A stretch of DNA of 64,000 bases from Microtetraspora malaysiensis (GTDB lineage: Bacteria > Actinomycetota > Actinomycetes > Streptosporangiales > Streptosporangiaceae), in contig NZ_BBYJ01000021.1 in NCBI RefSeq assembly GCF_001528665.1, positions 62,001 to 126,000 on the forward strand, given 5' to 3'. The notes under the pieces are model-generated. The model ran no database searches and was not told the origin of the DNA. It saw only the letters and a list, made by a program, of their open reading frames with translations. Shown here one piece after another: positions 6,784-19,361 of this stretch; position 1 is the stretch's first letter, and every line of letters begins with the position of its first letter. The position numbers and the translations under genes were made by a program.

Positions 6784-9297
6784 ATGAGTGCGGGAAACCG
6801 GCAAACCGATGCAGAACTGCTGGACGCGGTGCGGGGCGGCAACGTGTCGGCCTACGCCGCCCTCTTCGACCGCCACGTCACCGCGGCCCGCGCCCTGGCC
6901 GGGCAGATGGTCGAGGGCGACGCCGAGGCTGAGGAGATCCTCTCCGAGACGTTCGCGGCCGTGCTCAACGCGATCAGGAGCGGGAGCGGCCCCGAGTCGG
7001 CCTTCCGCCCCTACCTCCTGACCGCGCTGCGCCGTACCGCCGCCGGGCAGCGCGACGAAGGCGAGCTCGGCGCCCCGTACGTGGACCCGGCGCACATGGG
7101 GCCGGAGCGGTCGCCGGTCGCCGCGGCGTACTTCTCGCTGCCGGAGCGGTGGCGCATGGTGCTGTGGCACACCGAGGTGGAGACCTGCGCGGCGGCGGAG
7201 ATCGCCCCGATGCTCGGCCTGTCGGTGAAGGGCGTCGCGGCGCTCGCGTTCCGCGCGCGGGAGGGGCTGCGCCAGGCGTTCCTGCAGATCCACCTGGCCG
7301 CCGGGCCGCTTTCCGGCTGCCGCGCCACGGTGGAGAAGATGGGGGCCTACGTCCGGGGCGGTCTGAGCCGGCGGGAGACCCGCATGGTGGACGGCCACGT
7401 CGCCGACTGCGTCGGCTGCCGCACGGTCTTCCTCGAACTGTCCGACCTCGTCCAGGGGCTGCGGGTCGTCGTCGGCCCCCTCATCGCCGGGCCTTTCCTC
7501 ACCGGGTATCTCGCCGCGCTGAACGGGGCGGCGGAGGGAGGCGGGCCGCGGGCCGGCGGCGTGTGGGGGCGGCTGCGGCGGGTGCCGCCGGCGTACTGGG
7601 CCGCCGCCGCGGGTGCGGCCATGGCCGCCGCCGGTGGCGGCCTGCTCCTCGCCGGCACAGTCACCGGCGGACGGCACCCCGCCGCCCAGGGCGTCCACGA
7701 CCGGCTGGACGGCTCCGGCGTCGAGGGGCGCTCCGAGCCGCAGCCGGTGCCCTCGCCGCCCGCGCGCTCACCCGTGTCCGTCCCGTCGGCGCCCTCCTCT
7801 CTCCTGCCGTTCACACCGGGGCGGTCGCCCGCTCCGTCGGCCACCGGCTCCGCGCGTCCCCGGACGGCCGGCGGCGGGTCGTCCTCGGGAGCGGCGACCC
7901 CCACTCCGGCGGCCGGGCGGCCGACCCTGACCAGGAAGCAGGCGCAGGCGCCCGTCCCCCGGACGGCCCGGCTCGCCGCGACCGTCGAGCCGGTCGGCGC
8001 GCTCGTGCGGGACCGGCGCGGCATCGTCGCGGTACGGCTGCGCAACACGGGGAACGCCGCCTCCGCCGAGGTGGAGGCGGCCGTGGACCTGCCCCGGGGG
8101 GTCGCCCCGGCGGCGGCCCCGGCGGGCAAGGGGCGCTCGACCGCCGCGCTGGAGGCGTCCGGCGGGTGGGCGTGCCGTACGAGCGGGACGGGGGCGCGGT
8201 GCGCGCACGACGGGCTCGCGCCGGGCCAGGCCACCTCGATCTTCCTGCCGGTGACCGTGGCCGGGGACGCGCCACGCGACCGCGGCCCCGCCGTACGCGT
8301 GCGGGCCGGGACGCTGCGGGCGGCGGCGACGTCGGCCAAGGGGGTGAGCGCGTCGGGGGCCACCGCGCGCTTCGCCGCCGACGGGCACGTGACCGGCCAG
8401 GCGGCCGGCGGCGACCTGCTGGCCTGCCCCTCGAAGACGTCCGGCTGCGCGGAGAAGGTCCTCGTCGACCGCGACGGCGACCCCTCGACACGGAGCTCCG
8501 GCTCGGCCCGCCTCTCGCTGCCGAGCCGCGCCCGGGTGCTCTGGGCAGGGCTGTACTGGTCGGCGGGCAGGGAAGGGAGCTCCCCGGCCGGGGTCGTCCG
8601 GGTCCGGGCGCCGCGATCGGCTCGCTACGTGACGGTGCGCGCCACCGAGCTGACCCGGCGGTCGTTTTCCCCGGGGACCGGCTATCTCGCGTTCGCCGAC
8701 GTGACGCGCCTCGTGCGCGACGCCGGCCCGAACGGCGTGTGGTGGGTGGCGGACCCGTCCATCGGGATCGTCGCACCGGCCTCCGCGAAGGCGCTCCGGC
8801 CCTCCGGATCCCCCTCTCCCAGGGCCGCCGTCCCGGCTGTCTCTCCGCCCGCCTCTCCCAAGCGCGCCGTTCCTTCCCCTGCCGCTTCCGGGACCGCCGC
8901 GAGCTCCTCCGCCACCCCGGCGCCGAGCCGGAGCGGGCCCGCCGGCCGGGGGGCGGCCCGTGCCGCCGGTTCCGCGGGCCGTGCCGCCGGTTCCGCGGGC
9001 CGGGCCGGATGGACGCTGGTCGTGGTCGCCTCCGATCCGCGGCAGCCGTACGGGCAGGCGGCGGTGCTGGAGACCGCGTCGCTGCTGCGGGGCGGGCGTC
9101 CGCTCAACGTCACGCTCGGCGGGCTGGGGGCCGGGGGACGGGAGGCCCGGCTGGAGGTCCTGAGCTGGCCGGGGAAGGCCGGGCCGCGGCGCAACGCGGT
9201 GACGCTGCGTGGTCAGAGCCCGGTGCTCACCGTCCTGACCAGGAAGGACGCGCTGCTCTTCGGGCTGGCGGCGATCAGCGTGCCGACCCTCCCATAG
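6784..9297 (+). CDS. Membrane-tethered ECF sigma factor: sigma2-sigma4, zinc finger, TM, DUF11-like and C-terminal extracellular domain
   Basis: One 837-residue polypeptide combines a transcription factor with its own anchor. Residues 8-85 match ECF sigma region 2, 115-168 region 4 with its helix-turn-helix. A zinc-finger anti-sigma motif, H205-x3-C209-x2-C212, follows, then a transmembrane helix (about 271-294). After a Pro/Ser/Ala-rich linker come a DUF11-like Ig domain (about 395-495) and a second extracellular domain (about 545-837) with VLWAGLYWSAG and WTLVVVASDP. That last domain is interrupted by a low-complexity insert (about 662-742). I start at ATG 6784 with GAGGT upstream; an upstream GTG would add 17 unlikely residues. 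ECF groups with fused zinc-finger/TM tails are known in actinobacteria (ECF52/53-like). How the sigma part is released is not evident. Confidence 0.85.
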   Translation: MSAGNRQTDAELLDAVRGGNVSAYAALFDRHVTAARALAGQMVEGDAEAEEILSETFAAVLNAIRSGSGPESAFRPYLLTALRRTAAGQRDEGELGAPYVDPAHMGPERSPVAAAYFSLPERWRMVLWHTEVETCAAAEIAPMLGLSVKGVAALAFRAREGLRQAFLQIHLAAGPLSGCRATVEKMGAYVRGGLSRRETRMVDGHVADCVGCRTVFLELSDLVQGLRVVVGPLIAGPFLTGYLAALNGAAEGGGPRAGGVWGRLRRVPPAYWAAAAGAAMAAAGGGLLLAGTVTGGRHPAAQGVHDRLDGSGVEGRSEPQPVPSPPARSPVSVPSAPSSLLPFTPGRSPAPSATGSARPRTAGGGSSSGAATPTPAAGRPTLTRKQAQAPVPRTARLAATVEPVGALVRDRRGIVAVRLRNTGNAASAEVEAAVDLPRGVAPAAAPAGKGRSTAALEASGGWACRTSGTGARCAHDGLAPGQATSIFLPVTVAGDAPRDRGPAVRVRAGTLRAAATSAKGVSASGATARFAADGHVTGQAAGGDLLACPSKTSGCAEKVLVDRDGDPSTRSSGSARLSLPSRARVLWAGLYWSAGREGSSPAGVVRVRAPRSARYVTVRATELTRRSFSPGTGYLAFADVTRLVRDAGPNGVWWVADPSIGIVAPASAKALRPSGSPSPRAAVPAVSPPASPKRAVPSPAASGTAASSSATPAPSRSGPAGRGAARAAGSAGRAAGSAGRAGWTLVVVASDPRQPYGQAAVLETASLLRGGRPLNVTLGGLGAGGREARLEVLSWPGKAGPRRNAVTLRGQSPVLTVLTRKDALLFGLAAISVPTLP

Positions 9298-9490
9298 TGC
9301 CTGATCTATAGCGAAATGAGGGGAAGGCAAGGCAAGGACAAACTGGTACGGTCTCCGTGAACGCCGCGGCATCGGGGCTGGGGCGCACGAGACCCCCATC
9401 GTGTCGGCGGGGCCTGAATCGTGTCGATTCACCCACGTCGCCTCACTGGCTTGATTACCCTGAGATGGCCTCGTAGAAGGGCGGTGTCGC

Positions 9491-10987
9491 GTGGATCGCT
9501 GCGCGTTGTTCGTTGACGCCGGCTACCTGCTGGCGGACGGCGCGCTCGCCGCGCACGGGACCCGCCACCGAGAGTCCGTCTCCTGGGACTACCCCGGCCT
9601 CCTGAAACTGCTGACCGGTCTGTGCACGGACCGTACCGGCCTCCCGCTGCTGCGCTGCTACTGGTACGAGGCGACGGTGGAGGGCCGCCGCACGACCGAT
9701 CACGACGCGCTGGCCGACCTGCCCGGCCTCAAGCTCCGCCTGGCCCGGATCCGGCCCGGCCGCCGCGAGGGCGTCGACGCCCAGGTGCACCGCGACCTGA
9801 TGACGCTCGCGCGCAACAACGCCGTCTGCGACGCCGTGGTGGTCAGCGGCGACGAGGACCTGGCCCAGGTCGTCAGCGACGCGCAGGACCTCGGCGTCAG
9901 GGTGACCGTGATCCACATCGGGGTCGAGGGCGGCTGGGCGGTCTCGCGCGCCCTGCGCCAGGAGTGCGACGACCTCATCGAGGTCGGCGGCGACCAGCTC
10001 CGGCCGTATGCCACCCTGAACGCCGACCAGGCTTCCGCCCCGGGGAACGGGCCGGCGCCGGCCCTGAACGGCCAGTCCTGGCAGAACGGCTCCGGCCAGC
10101 TCACGAGCGCCTCCTCCGGTAACGGCACGCTGGGCGGGGGCTTCGCCAACGGCACGATGAGCTCCCACAGCGGAAGCACGCCGAACGGCGCATCTTCCGG
10201 TGGGAACGTCGTCGCGGGGTCCGGCGGCGGTGCGGCGTCCGCTCCTTCCCCGGGAGCCGCGCACGCGCAGCCCGCCCTTCCCGCGTTCGCCGCGTACACG
10301 GCGGATCCGCAGCCCGCGCAGCTTCCCGTGCGGGCTCCGATCTCCGCGCCCGCTTCGATCGCGCCCGCTTCGATCGCGCCCGCTTCGATCGCGCCCGCCG
10401 CGCCGTCCACCTCGATGCCGAGCCCGGCCCAGACGCCTCCGCCCGCCCACGCCGCGCCGCAGGCGGCGCCACCGGCTTTGCCGCCGCCCCAGAGCTCGCC
10501 CCCGGTGCAGATCTCCTCGCTCGCTCCGGCCACGCCGCCGCCGCTTCCCGCGCCCATCTCGGCGCCGCCCGGGCAGCACGCGTCGTCCGCGCCCGCACCC
10601 GCGCAGAACCAGCATTCGGGGAGTTCAGGGAGCTATTCCGGCGCGTCAGGGAGCGCCTACCCGGCGCCCGGTCCGGTGCCGCTCGGGCCGTACACGGGGC
10701 CGCAGCCCACGCATGTGGCGTCGCACAGCGCGGGCAACGCGACGACGCTCACGGAGTCGGTGCAGTCGGCGCACAAGGAGGGGTTCGACTTCGGCGAGTC
10801 GGTCGCCCGTGACGCCCCCGTCCTGTGGCTGGAGGCGGTGCTGGCCCGCAAGCCCCGGATGCCCTCCGACCTGGAGGCCCGGCTGCTCCAGGGCTCGTCT
10901 CTCCCGATCGACTTCCTCCTCCACGAGGAAGTACGCCAAGCCCTCCGCCGCGGCTTCTGGGATGCCCTGGAGCGGGCGCGACACTAA
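9491..10987 (+). CDS. NYN-domain protein with long disordered linker
   Basis: 498 residues from GTG 9491. Residues 1-165 form an NYN (LabA/PIN-like) domain; such domains are Mg-dependent ribonucleases or RNA-binding proteins. The acidic residues expected in the active site are visible: Asp9 in LFVDAGYLL, Asp96 and Asp121/Asp123 in VVVSGDEDLAQV. Residues about 175-410 are Ala/Pro/Ser/Gly-rich and presumably disordered, including a triple five-residue repeat. Residues 415-498 form a conserved helical C-terminal module, EGFDFGESVARDAPVLWL onward. No signal or membrane segment. It is monocistronic, convergent with the response regulator at 11001. RNA substrate unknown. Confidence 0.85.
   Translation: MDRCALFVDAGYLLADGALAAHGTRHRESVSWDYPGLLKLLTGLCTDRTGLPLLRCYWYEATVEGRRTTDHDALADLPGLKLRLARIRPGRREGVDAQVHRDLMTLARNNAVCDAVVVSGDEDLAQVVSDAQDLGVRVTVIHIGVEGGWAVSRALRQECDDLIEVGGDQLRPYATLNADQASAPGNGPAPALNGQSWQNGSGQLTSASSGNGTLGGGFANGTMSSHSGSTPNGASSGGNVVAGSGGGAASAPSPGAAHAQPALPAFAAYTADPQPAQLPVRAPISAPASIAPASIAPASIAPAAPSTSMPSPAQTPPPAHAAPQAAPPALPPPQSSPPVQISSLAPATPPPLPAPISAPPGQHASSAPAPAQNQHSGSSGSYSGASGSAYPAPGPVPLGPYTGPQPTHVASHSAGNATTLTESVQSAHKEGFDFGESVARDAPVLWLEAVLARKPRMPSDLEARLLQGSSLPIDFLLHEEVRQALRRGFWDALERARH
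10351..10395 (+). repeat. Three perfect 15-bp tandem repeats in the NYN gene
   Basis: The unit CGCTTCGATCGCGCC occurs three times head to tail and encodes repeated Ala-Pro-Ala-Ser-Ile in the disordered linker. Being a multiple of three, copy-number changes would keep the frame. Confidence 0.95.
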
Positions 10988-11000
10988 GTCGCTCGGCGGG

Positions 11001-11633
11001 TCAGGTCAGGGCGTCGAAGCCGGCTCTGAGGCGGCCGACGCGTTCGGCGAGGTCGGCCATGGGGCCGATGAGGTGGCCGTCGCCCGTCTTCCCGACCAGG
11101 TCGCGTACCCGGGTCAGCTCGTCTTCGACGGCGCTGAGCCGGCGGGACAACTCGGGCAGCACCTCGCCCTGCCCGGCGCCGTTTCCTTCGGACAGCTCGG
11201 AGGTCACCCGGTCGCGCAGGAGCGCGGCCTGCTCGGTGAGGCGCTGGTTCATGTAGTAGAGCTCGACGAAGACGGCGACCTTGGCGCGCAGCACCCAGGG
11301 GTCGAAAGGCTTGGTGAGGTAGTCGACCGCTCCGGCGGCGTAGCCGCGGAAGGCGTAGTCGGGGGCGCTGTCCACGACGGTCAGGAAGATGATCGGGATG
11401 TTGCGGGTGCGCTCGCGCCGCTTGATGTGGGCGGCGGTCTCGAAGCCGTCCATCCCGGGCATCCGGACGTCGAGGAGGATGAGCGCGAACTCGTTGCCCA
11501 GCAGGGCCTTCAGCGCCTCTTCACCCGACCTGGCCCGGACGGGGATCAGGTCGAGCGAGCTGAGGATCGCCTCCAGGGCGATCAGATTCTCTTCGCGGTC
11601 GTCGACGAGGAGGATCTTGGCGCGGTCCGACAT
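11001..11633 (-). CDS. Single-receiver response regulator with coiled-coil tail
   Basis: 210 residues. Receiver domain in residues 1-125: VDDREEN acidic pocket, phospho-acceptor Asp55 in LLDVRMPGMDGF, conserved Thr in IIFLTVVD and Lys in YLTKPFDPW. There is no DNA-binding output; the C-terminal part (about 130-210) is helical and charged (RLTEQAALLRDRV, LSRRLSAVEDELTRVRDLV), probably a coiled coil for dimerisation or partner binding. The ATG lies 3 bases after the stop of the upstream hybrid kinase, so they form an operon, and the regulator is the likely phosphate acceptor from that kinase. Confidence 0.93.
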   Translation of the reverse strand: MSDRAKILLVDDREENLIALEAILSSLDLIPVRARSGEEALKALLGNEFALILLDVRMPGMDGFETAAHIKRRERTRNIPIIFLTVVDSAPDYAFRGYAAGAVDYLTKPFDPWVLRAKVAVFVELYYMNQRLTEQAALLRDRVTSELSEGNGAGQGEVLPELSRRLSAVEDELTRVRDLVGKTGDGHLIGPMADLAERVGRLRAGFDALT

Positions 11634-11636
11634 CGA

Positions 11637-15812
<4,176 letters not shown>

Positions 15813-15966
15813 CGAGCCTCCTTCCCCTGCGGGATTTTCCGGCCGGCGGGCACGGCGAAGGGCACCGCGACTGGCACGAACCTCATGCCAGTCTGTCACG
15901 TTCCGTGGAATGTAGTCGTCTGCTTGTTTTACGAGGGTCAGGGGGAAGTGTGATAACACGGAATCG

Positions 15967-17499
15967 GTGACGACTACCCCACGAGCCGTGCTCGCCGCGT
16001 CTTTCGCGCCGGGCGACGAAGCCGTACCAGCCACGAGGCGGTTCACGCGCGAGGTGATGACCGCGTGGGCGGCCATGTCTGTGAGTGGCGACGCCGAACG
16101 GCTCGCCGGCGACCTGGTGCGGGAGGCGGGCGACGGCCCGTTCGAGGTCATGTGGGTGCACCACGGCGACTCCGTGCAGGTCGAGGTGCGCGAGAAGAGC
16201 GACGTCGAGGTGCCCGAGCCGCCCACGAACGCCATCTCCTGGGGGGTCACGTTCAACGGCGCGAGCCGCACCCGGTGGGCGAGGATCGACCTCCCCGGCG
16301 GCGTCGGCCGTACCAGTGACGACTGGGTGGGCGAGCCGACGCACGGGCCGGGCTGGCTCGGCTTCCTCGCCGACGCCAGCGATCTGCTCGCCGGCACGCT
16401 CGACCCGGACATGGTCCCGGCGATCATCGCCCAGATCGTGGTCCCGAGGCTCGCGACCTGGTGCGCGGTCTACACGATGGAGCGCAGGTCGGGCGAGGTG
16501 GTCCCGGCCTACCTCTGGCACGCCGACGAGGCTCAGCTGGACACGCTGCGCGAGGAGCTCGCCGAGATCGTCATGCCGCCGGGGGAGGGGCCGGCCGTGC
16601 TGCACGTGGGCGAGTGGCAGGCGCTGGCCTTCCCGCTGACCGCGCGCGGGCGGCGGCTCGGCGTCATGTGCCTGGGCCGCAGCGACCGCTTCCCGGACGA
16701 GGGGATGCAGCTCGCCGAGGACCTCTGCCGGCGGGCCGCTCTCGCGATGGACAATGCCCGGCTGTACGCGCAGCAGGCGGCGGCGAACCTGGCGCTCCAG
16801 CGCAGCCTGCTGCCGCCGGAGGAACCGCACACGCCCGGCCTGGACTCGCATGTCATCTACGAGCCGGCGGGGGAGACCAACGAGGTCGGCGGCGACTTCT
16901 ACGACCTGTTCCCGGTGGGCGACGGTGTCTGGCGCTTCGCCATCGGCGACGTCTGCGGCACCGGACCGGTGGCGGCGGCGGTCACCGGCCTGGCCCGGCA
17001 CGCGTTGCGCCTGCTCGCCCGGGAGGGGTACGGCGTCGCCGCCGTGGTGGCCCGGCTCAACCAGGCGATCCTGGAGGAGGGCGACCGGGCGCGGTTCCTG
17101 ACGCTGCTGCACGGCGAGATCACCCGCACGGAGGGCGGCCTGGACATCAGCCTGGTGTCGGCCGGGCACCCCGAGGCGCTGCGGCTGCGGCCGAGCGGCG
17201 TGGTGGAGGCCGTGGCGTCGCCGCAGTCCCTGCTCGGCGTCTTCCCCGAGGCCGAGTTCCACGAGGAGAGCGTCCGGCTGGAGTCCGGCGACGTCCTGCT
17301 CGGGGTCACCGACGGGGTGACCGAGCGGCGCAGCGGCGCGCGGCTGCTCGACGACGACGGCGGGCTGGCCAAGCTGCTGGCCGAGTGCGTGGACCTGTCG
17401 GCGCGCGCCGTGGCCGAGCGGATCCGTCGCGCCTGCCAGGACTTCGCGCCCGAGCCGAGCGCCGACGACCTGGCTATTCTCGTTCTGCGAGCGCCCTGA
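15967..17499 (+). CDS. GAF-containing SpoIIE-type PP2C phosphatase
   Basis: 510 residues from GTG 15967. Residues about 15-75 look like a degraded RsbW-type ATPase fold. About 130-270 form a GAF-like sensor (LGVMCLGRSDRFPDEGMQLAEDLCRRAALAMDNA in pieces). About 295-510 form the PP2C phosphatase: GGDFYDLFPV, FAIGDVCGTGPVAA, LGVTDGVTE and DDLAILVLR carry the metal-binding aspartates. Family members dephosphorylate anti-anti-sigma factors (RsbV/SpoIIAA). It diverges from the poly-HAMP kinase with 154 bases between, suggesting joint control. Its last 26 bases overlap the S9 peptidase gene on the other strand. No clear Shine-Dalgarno precedes the GTG. Confidence 0.92.
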   Translation: MTTTPRAVLAASFAPGDEAVPATRRFTREVMTAWAAMSVSGDAERLAGDLVREAGDGPFEVMWVHHGDSVQVEVREKSDVEVPEPPTNAISWGVTFNGASRTRWARIDLPGGVGRTSDDWVGEPTHGPGWLGFLADASDLLAGTLDPDMVPAIIAQIVVPRLATWCAVYTMERRSGEVVPAYLWHADEAQLDTLREELAEIVMPPGEGPAVLHVGEWQALAFPLTARGRRLGVMCLGRSDRFPDEGMQLAEDLCRRAALAMDNARLYAQQAAANLALQRSLLPPEEPHTPGLDSHVIYEPAGETNEVGGDFYDLFPVGDGVWRFAIGDVCGTGPVAAAVTGLARHALRLLAREGYGVAAVVARLNQAILEEGDRARFLTLLHGEITRTEGGLDISLVSAGHPEALRLRPSGVVEAVASPQSLLGVFPEAEFHEESVRLESGDVLLGVTDGVTERRSGARLLDDDGGLAKLLAECVDLSARAVAERIRRACQDFAPEPSADDLAILVLRAP

Positions 17500-19234
17500 T
17501 CGCGAAGTCGATCTGGAGTGACATCTGGCGGATGAGCTCGGCCACCACCAGGGTGCCGTGTCCCGCGTCGTACCGGTGGGTGCGGGCCTGGTGGCCGCGC
17601 CTGGCGAGCGCGTCGAGATAGCCCTCCAGCTGCCGCATCGGGCACCGCGGGTCGTTCTCCCCGGCGAGGACCAGCAGCGGCGCCTGCACCAGGTCGGCGT
17701 AGGCGATGGGGGAGCACGCGGCATACCGCTCGGGCAGCTCCTCGGGTGAGCCGCCGAGCAGCGCCCGGTGGTGGGCGCGCAGCCGTTCCGTCTCGTCCTC
17801 GTACGTGGCGACGTGGTCGGCGATGGGTGACGCGGCGATGCCCGCGGCCCAGATCTTCGGCTGGGTGCCCAGGCCGAGCAGCGTGAGATAGCCGCCCCAC
17901 GAGGATCCGGCGAGGACGAGCCGCTCGGGGTCGGCCACGCCCCGGCGGACCGCCCATTCGCGCACGGCTGTCACGTCGGCCAGCTCGATGTGCCCGACGT
18001 CGCCGTGCAGGGCGTCGCGCCAGGCGGAGCCGTACCCGGTGGAGCCGCGGTAGTTGACCCGGATCACCGCGAACCCGCTGTCCACCCAGGCGGCGACGGC
18101 GGGCAGGAAGGCGTCGCCGTCCCGCGCGGCCGGGCCGCCGTGCAGCAGGAAGACCGTGGGGTACGGCGGGGCGCCGGTCTCGGGCCGGGAGACCAGCGCG
18201 TGGACCCGCCCGCCGGGACCCTCGATGTCGGCGTCCTCGACGGGCACCGAGGCCGGGGCCGTCCGGCCGGGGTTCATCACCACGTGGCCTTTGCTCGACC
18301 GGATCACCGGGGGCTGGGAGGCGCTCGACCACGCGTACTCGACGCTGCCGTCGGGGCGTGGGGCCGCCGCCTCGATGACGCCGCGCGGTGTGTCGATGGG
18401 GGTGAGCCCGCCTCCGGTGAGGTCATATCTCAGCAGTTCGGTGCGGCCGCGGTGGTTGTGCACGATGAGCAGGGCCCGGCCGTCGTCGTACCAGGTCGCG
18501 TCGATGTCGCCGGGCACGCGGAGCCAGATCTCGCGCAGCGCGCCGGTCTGCGGGTCCCAGACCAGCGGTTCGCGCCGGCCGCGTCGTTCGTGCAGGACGA
18601 GCAGTCTCCGGTCGCCGAGCGCGGGGGCGAACCCGACGCCGGTGAGGCCCTTGCCCGCGCCGTCGTCCAGCTCGCCGACCGTGCGGCCGTTCGCCCTGAT
18701 CACGCGCAGGGCCGGGTGGCGCGAGTCGCCCTGCTCGCTGTGCTCGACGGCGATGAGGGACCCGTCGAGCGACATCGCGGCGACCGAGGCGTGCTCGGCG
18801 TGCTCGTAGATCGTGACCGGCTCCTCCTGGTCGCGGACGAGCAGGACCTGGAAGCCGTCCCGGCCGGAGCGTCCCACCGCGGCGCCGCCCGCGACGGACA
18901 GCCCGAGCCCGCCGGGGTGGCCGGGCGGCGCGTTCACGGGCACGTCGGGTCCGCCGGAGAACGGCTGGCGCATCCACCCGCCGTACTCGTCGCCGCCGGT
19001 GTCGGCGAACCACCAGATCCACTGGCCGGTGGGGTCGATGGCGCCGCGGGCGGTGCCGCCGGGGCGGTCGGTCACCTGGCGGGTGCGCCCGGTCGAGCGG
19101 TCCCAGGCGTGGATCTCCCAGGCGCCCGAGGCGTCGCTGCGGTAGACGGCCCGGTGCGGCGCCTGCCTGGCCCAGATCGGCAGGGTCATGCGCGGGGCCC
19201 GGAACCTGGCCTGCCAGCGTTCCTCGCCTTTCAC
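17474..19234 (-). CDS. S9 family prolyl oligopeptidase-like serine peptidase
   Basis: 586 residues; cytoplasmic, no signal peptide. The N-terminal half is a beta-propeller (repeats such as GAWEIHAWDRSTGRTRQV and SVEYAWSSAS). The C-terminal half is an alpha/beta-hydrolase: oxyanion HGGP, nucleophile Ser445 in GSSWGGYLTL, Asp in LAGENDPRCPM, His in YDAGHG. Such enzymes cleave short peptides, often after proline or as acylaminoacyl peptidases. GTG start at 19234 follows a strong AGGAGG at the right distance. It is convergent with the SpoIIE gene. The exact peptide preference cannot be read. Confidence 0.92.
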   Translation of the reverse strand: MKGEERWQARFRAPRMTLPIWARQAPHRAVYRSDASGAWEIHAWDRSTGRTRQVTDRPGGTARGAIDPTGQWIWWFADTGGDEYGGWMRQPFSGGPDVPVNAPPGHPGGLGLSVAGGAAVGRSGRDGFQVLLVRDQEEPVTIYEHAEHASVAAMSLDGSLIAVEHSEQGDSRHPALRVIRANGRTVGELDDGAGKGLTGVGFAPALGDRRLLVLHERRGRREPLVWDPQTGALREIWLRVPGDIDATWYDDGRALLIVHNHRGRTELLRYDLTGGGLTPIDTPRGVIEAAAPRPDGSVEYAWSSASQPPVIRSSKGHVVMNPGRTAPASVPVEDADIEGPGGRVHALVSRPETGAPPYPTVFLLHGGPAARDGDAFLPAVAAWVDSGFAVIRVNYRGSTGYGSAWRDALHGDVGHIELADVTAVREWAVRRGVADPERLVLAGSSWGGYLTLLGLGTQPKIWAAGIAASPIADHVATYEDETERLRAHHRALLGGSPEELPERYAACSPIAYADLVQAPLLVLAGENDPRCPMRQLEGYLDALARRGHQARTHRYDAGHGTLVVAELIRQMSLQIDFAIRALAERE

Positions 19235-19361
19235 GCGGCCTCCTGGATTCGGTGCCGGCGGGGTCGCGTCAAGTATGTCCCGCGAATCTGCGGAATCGCC
19301 GGAGAATGCCGGGAAGTTAAACCGGAATTTCTGGGGAAATGTCCCTTTGGTCGCAGCAGTA

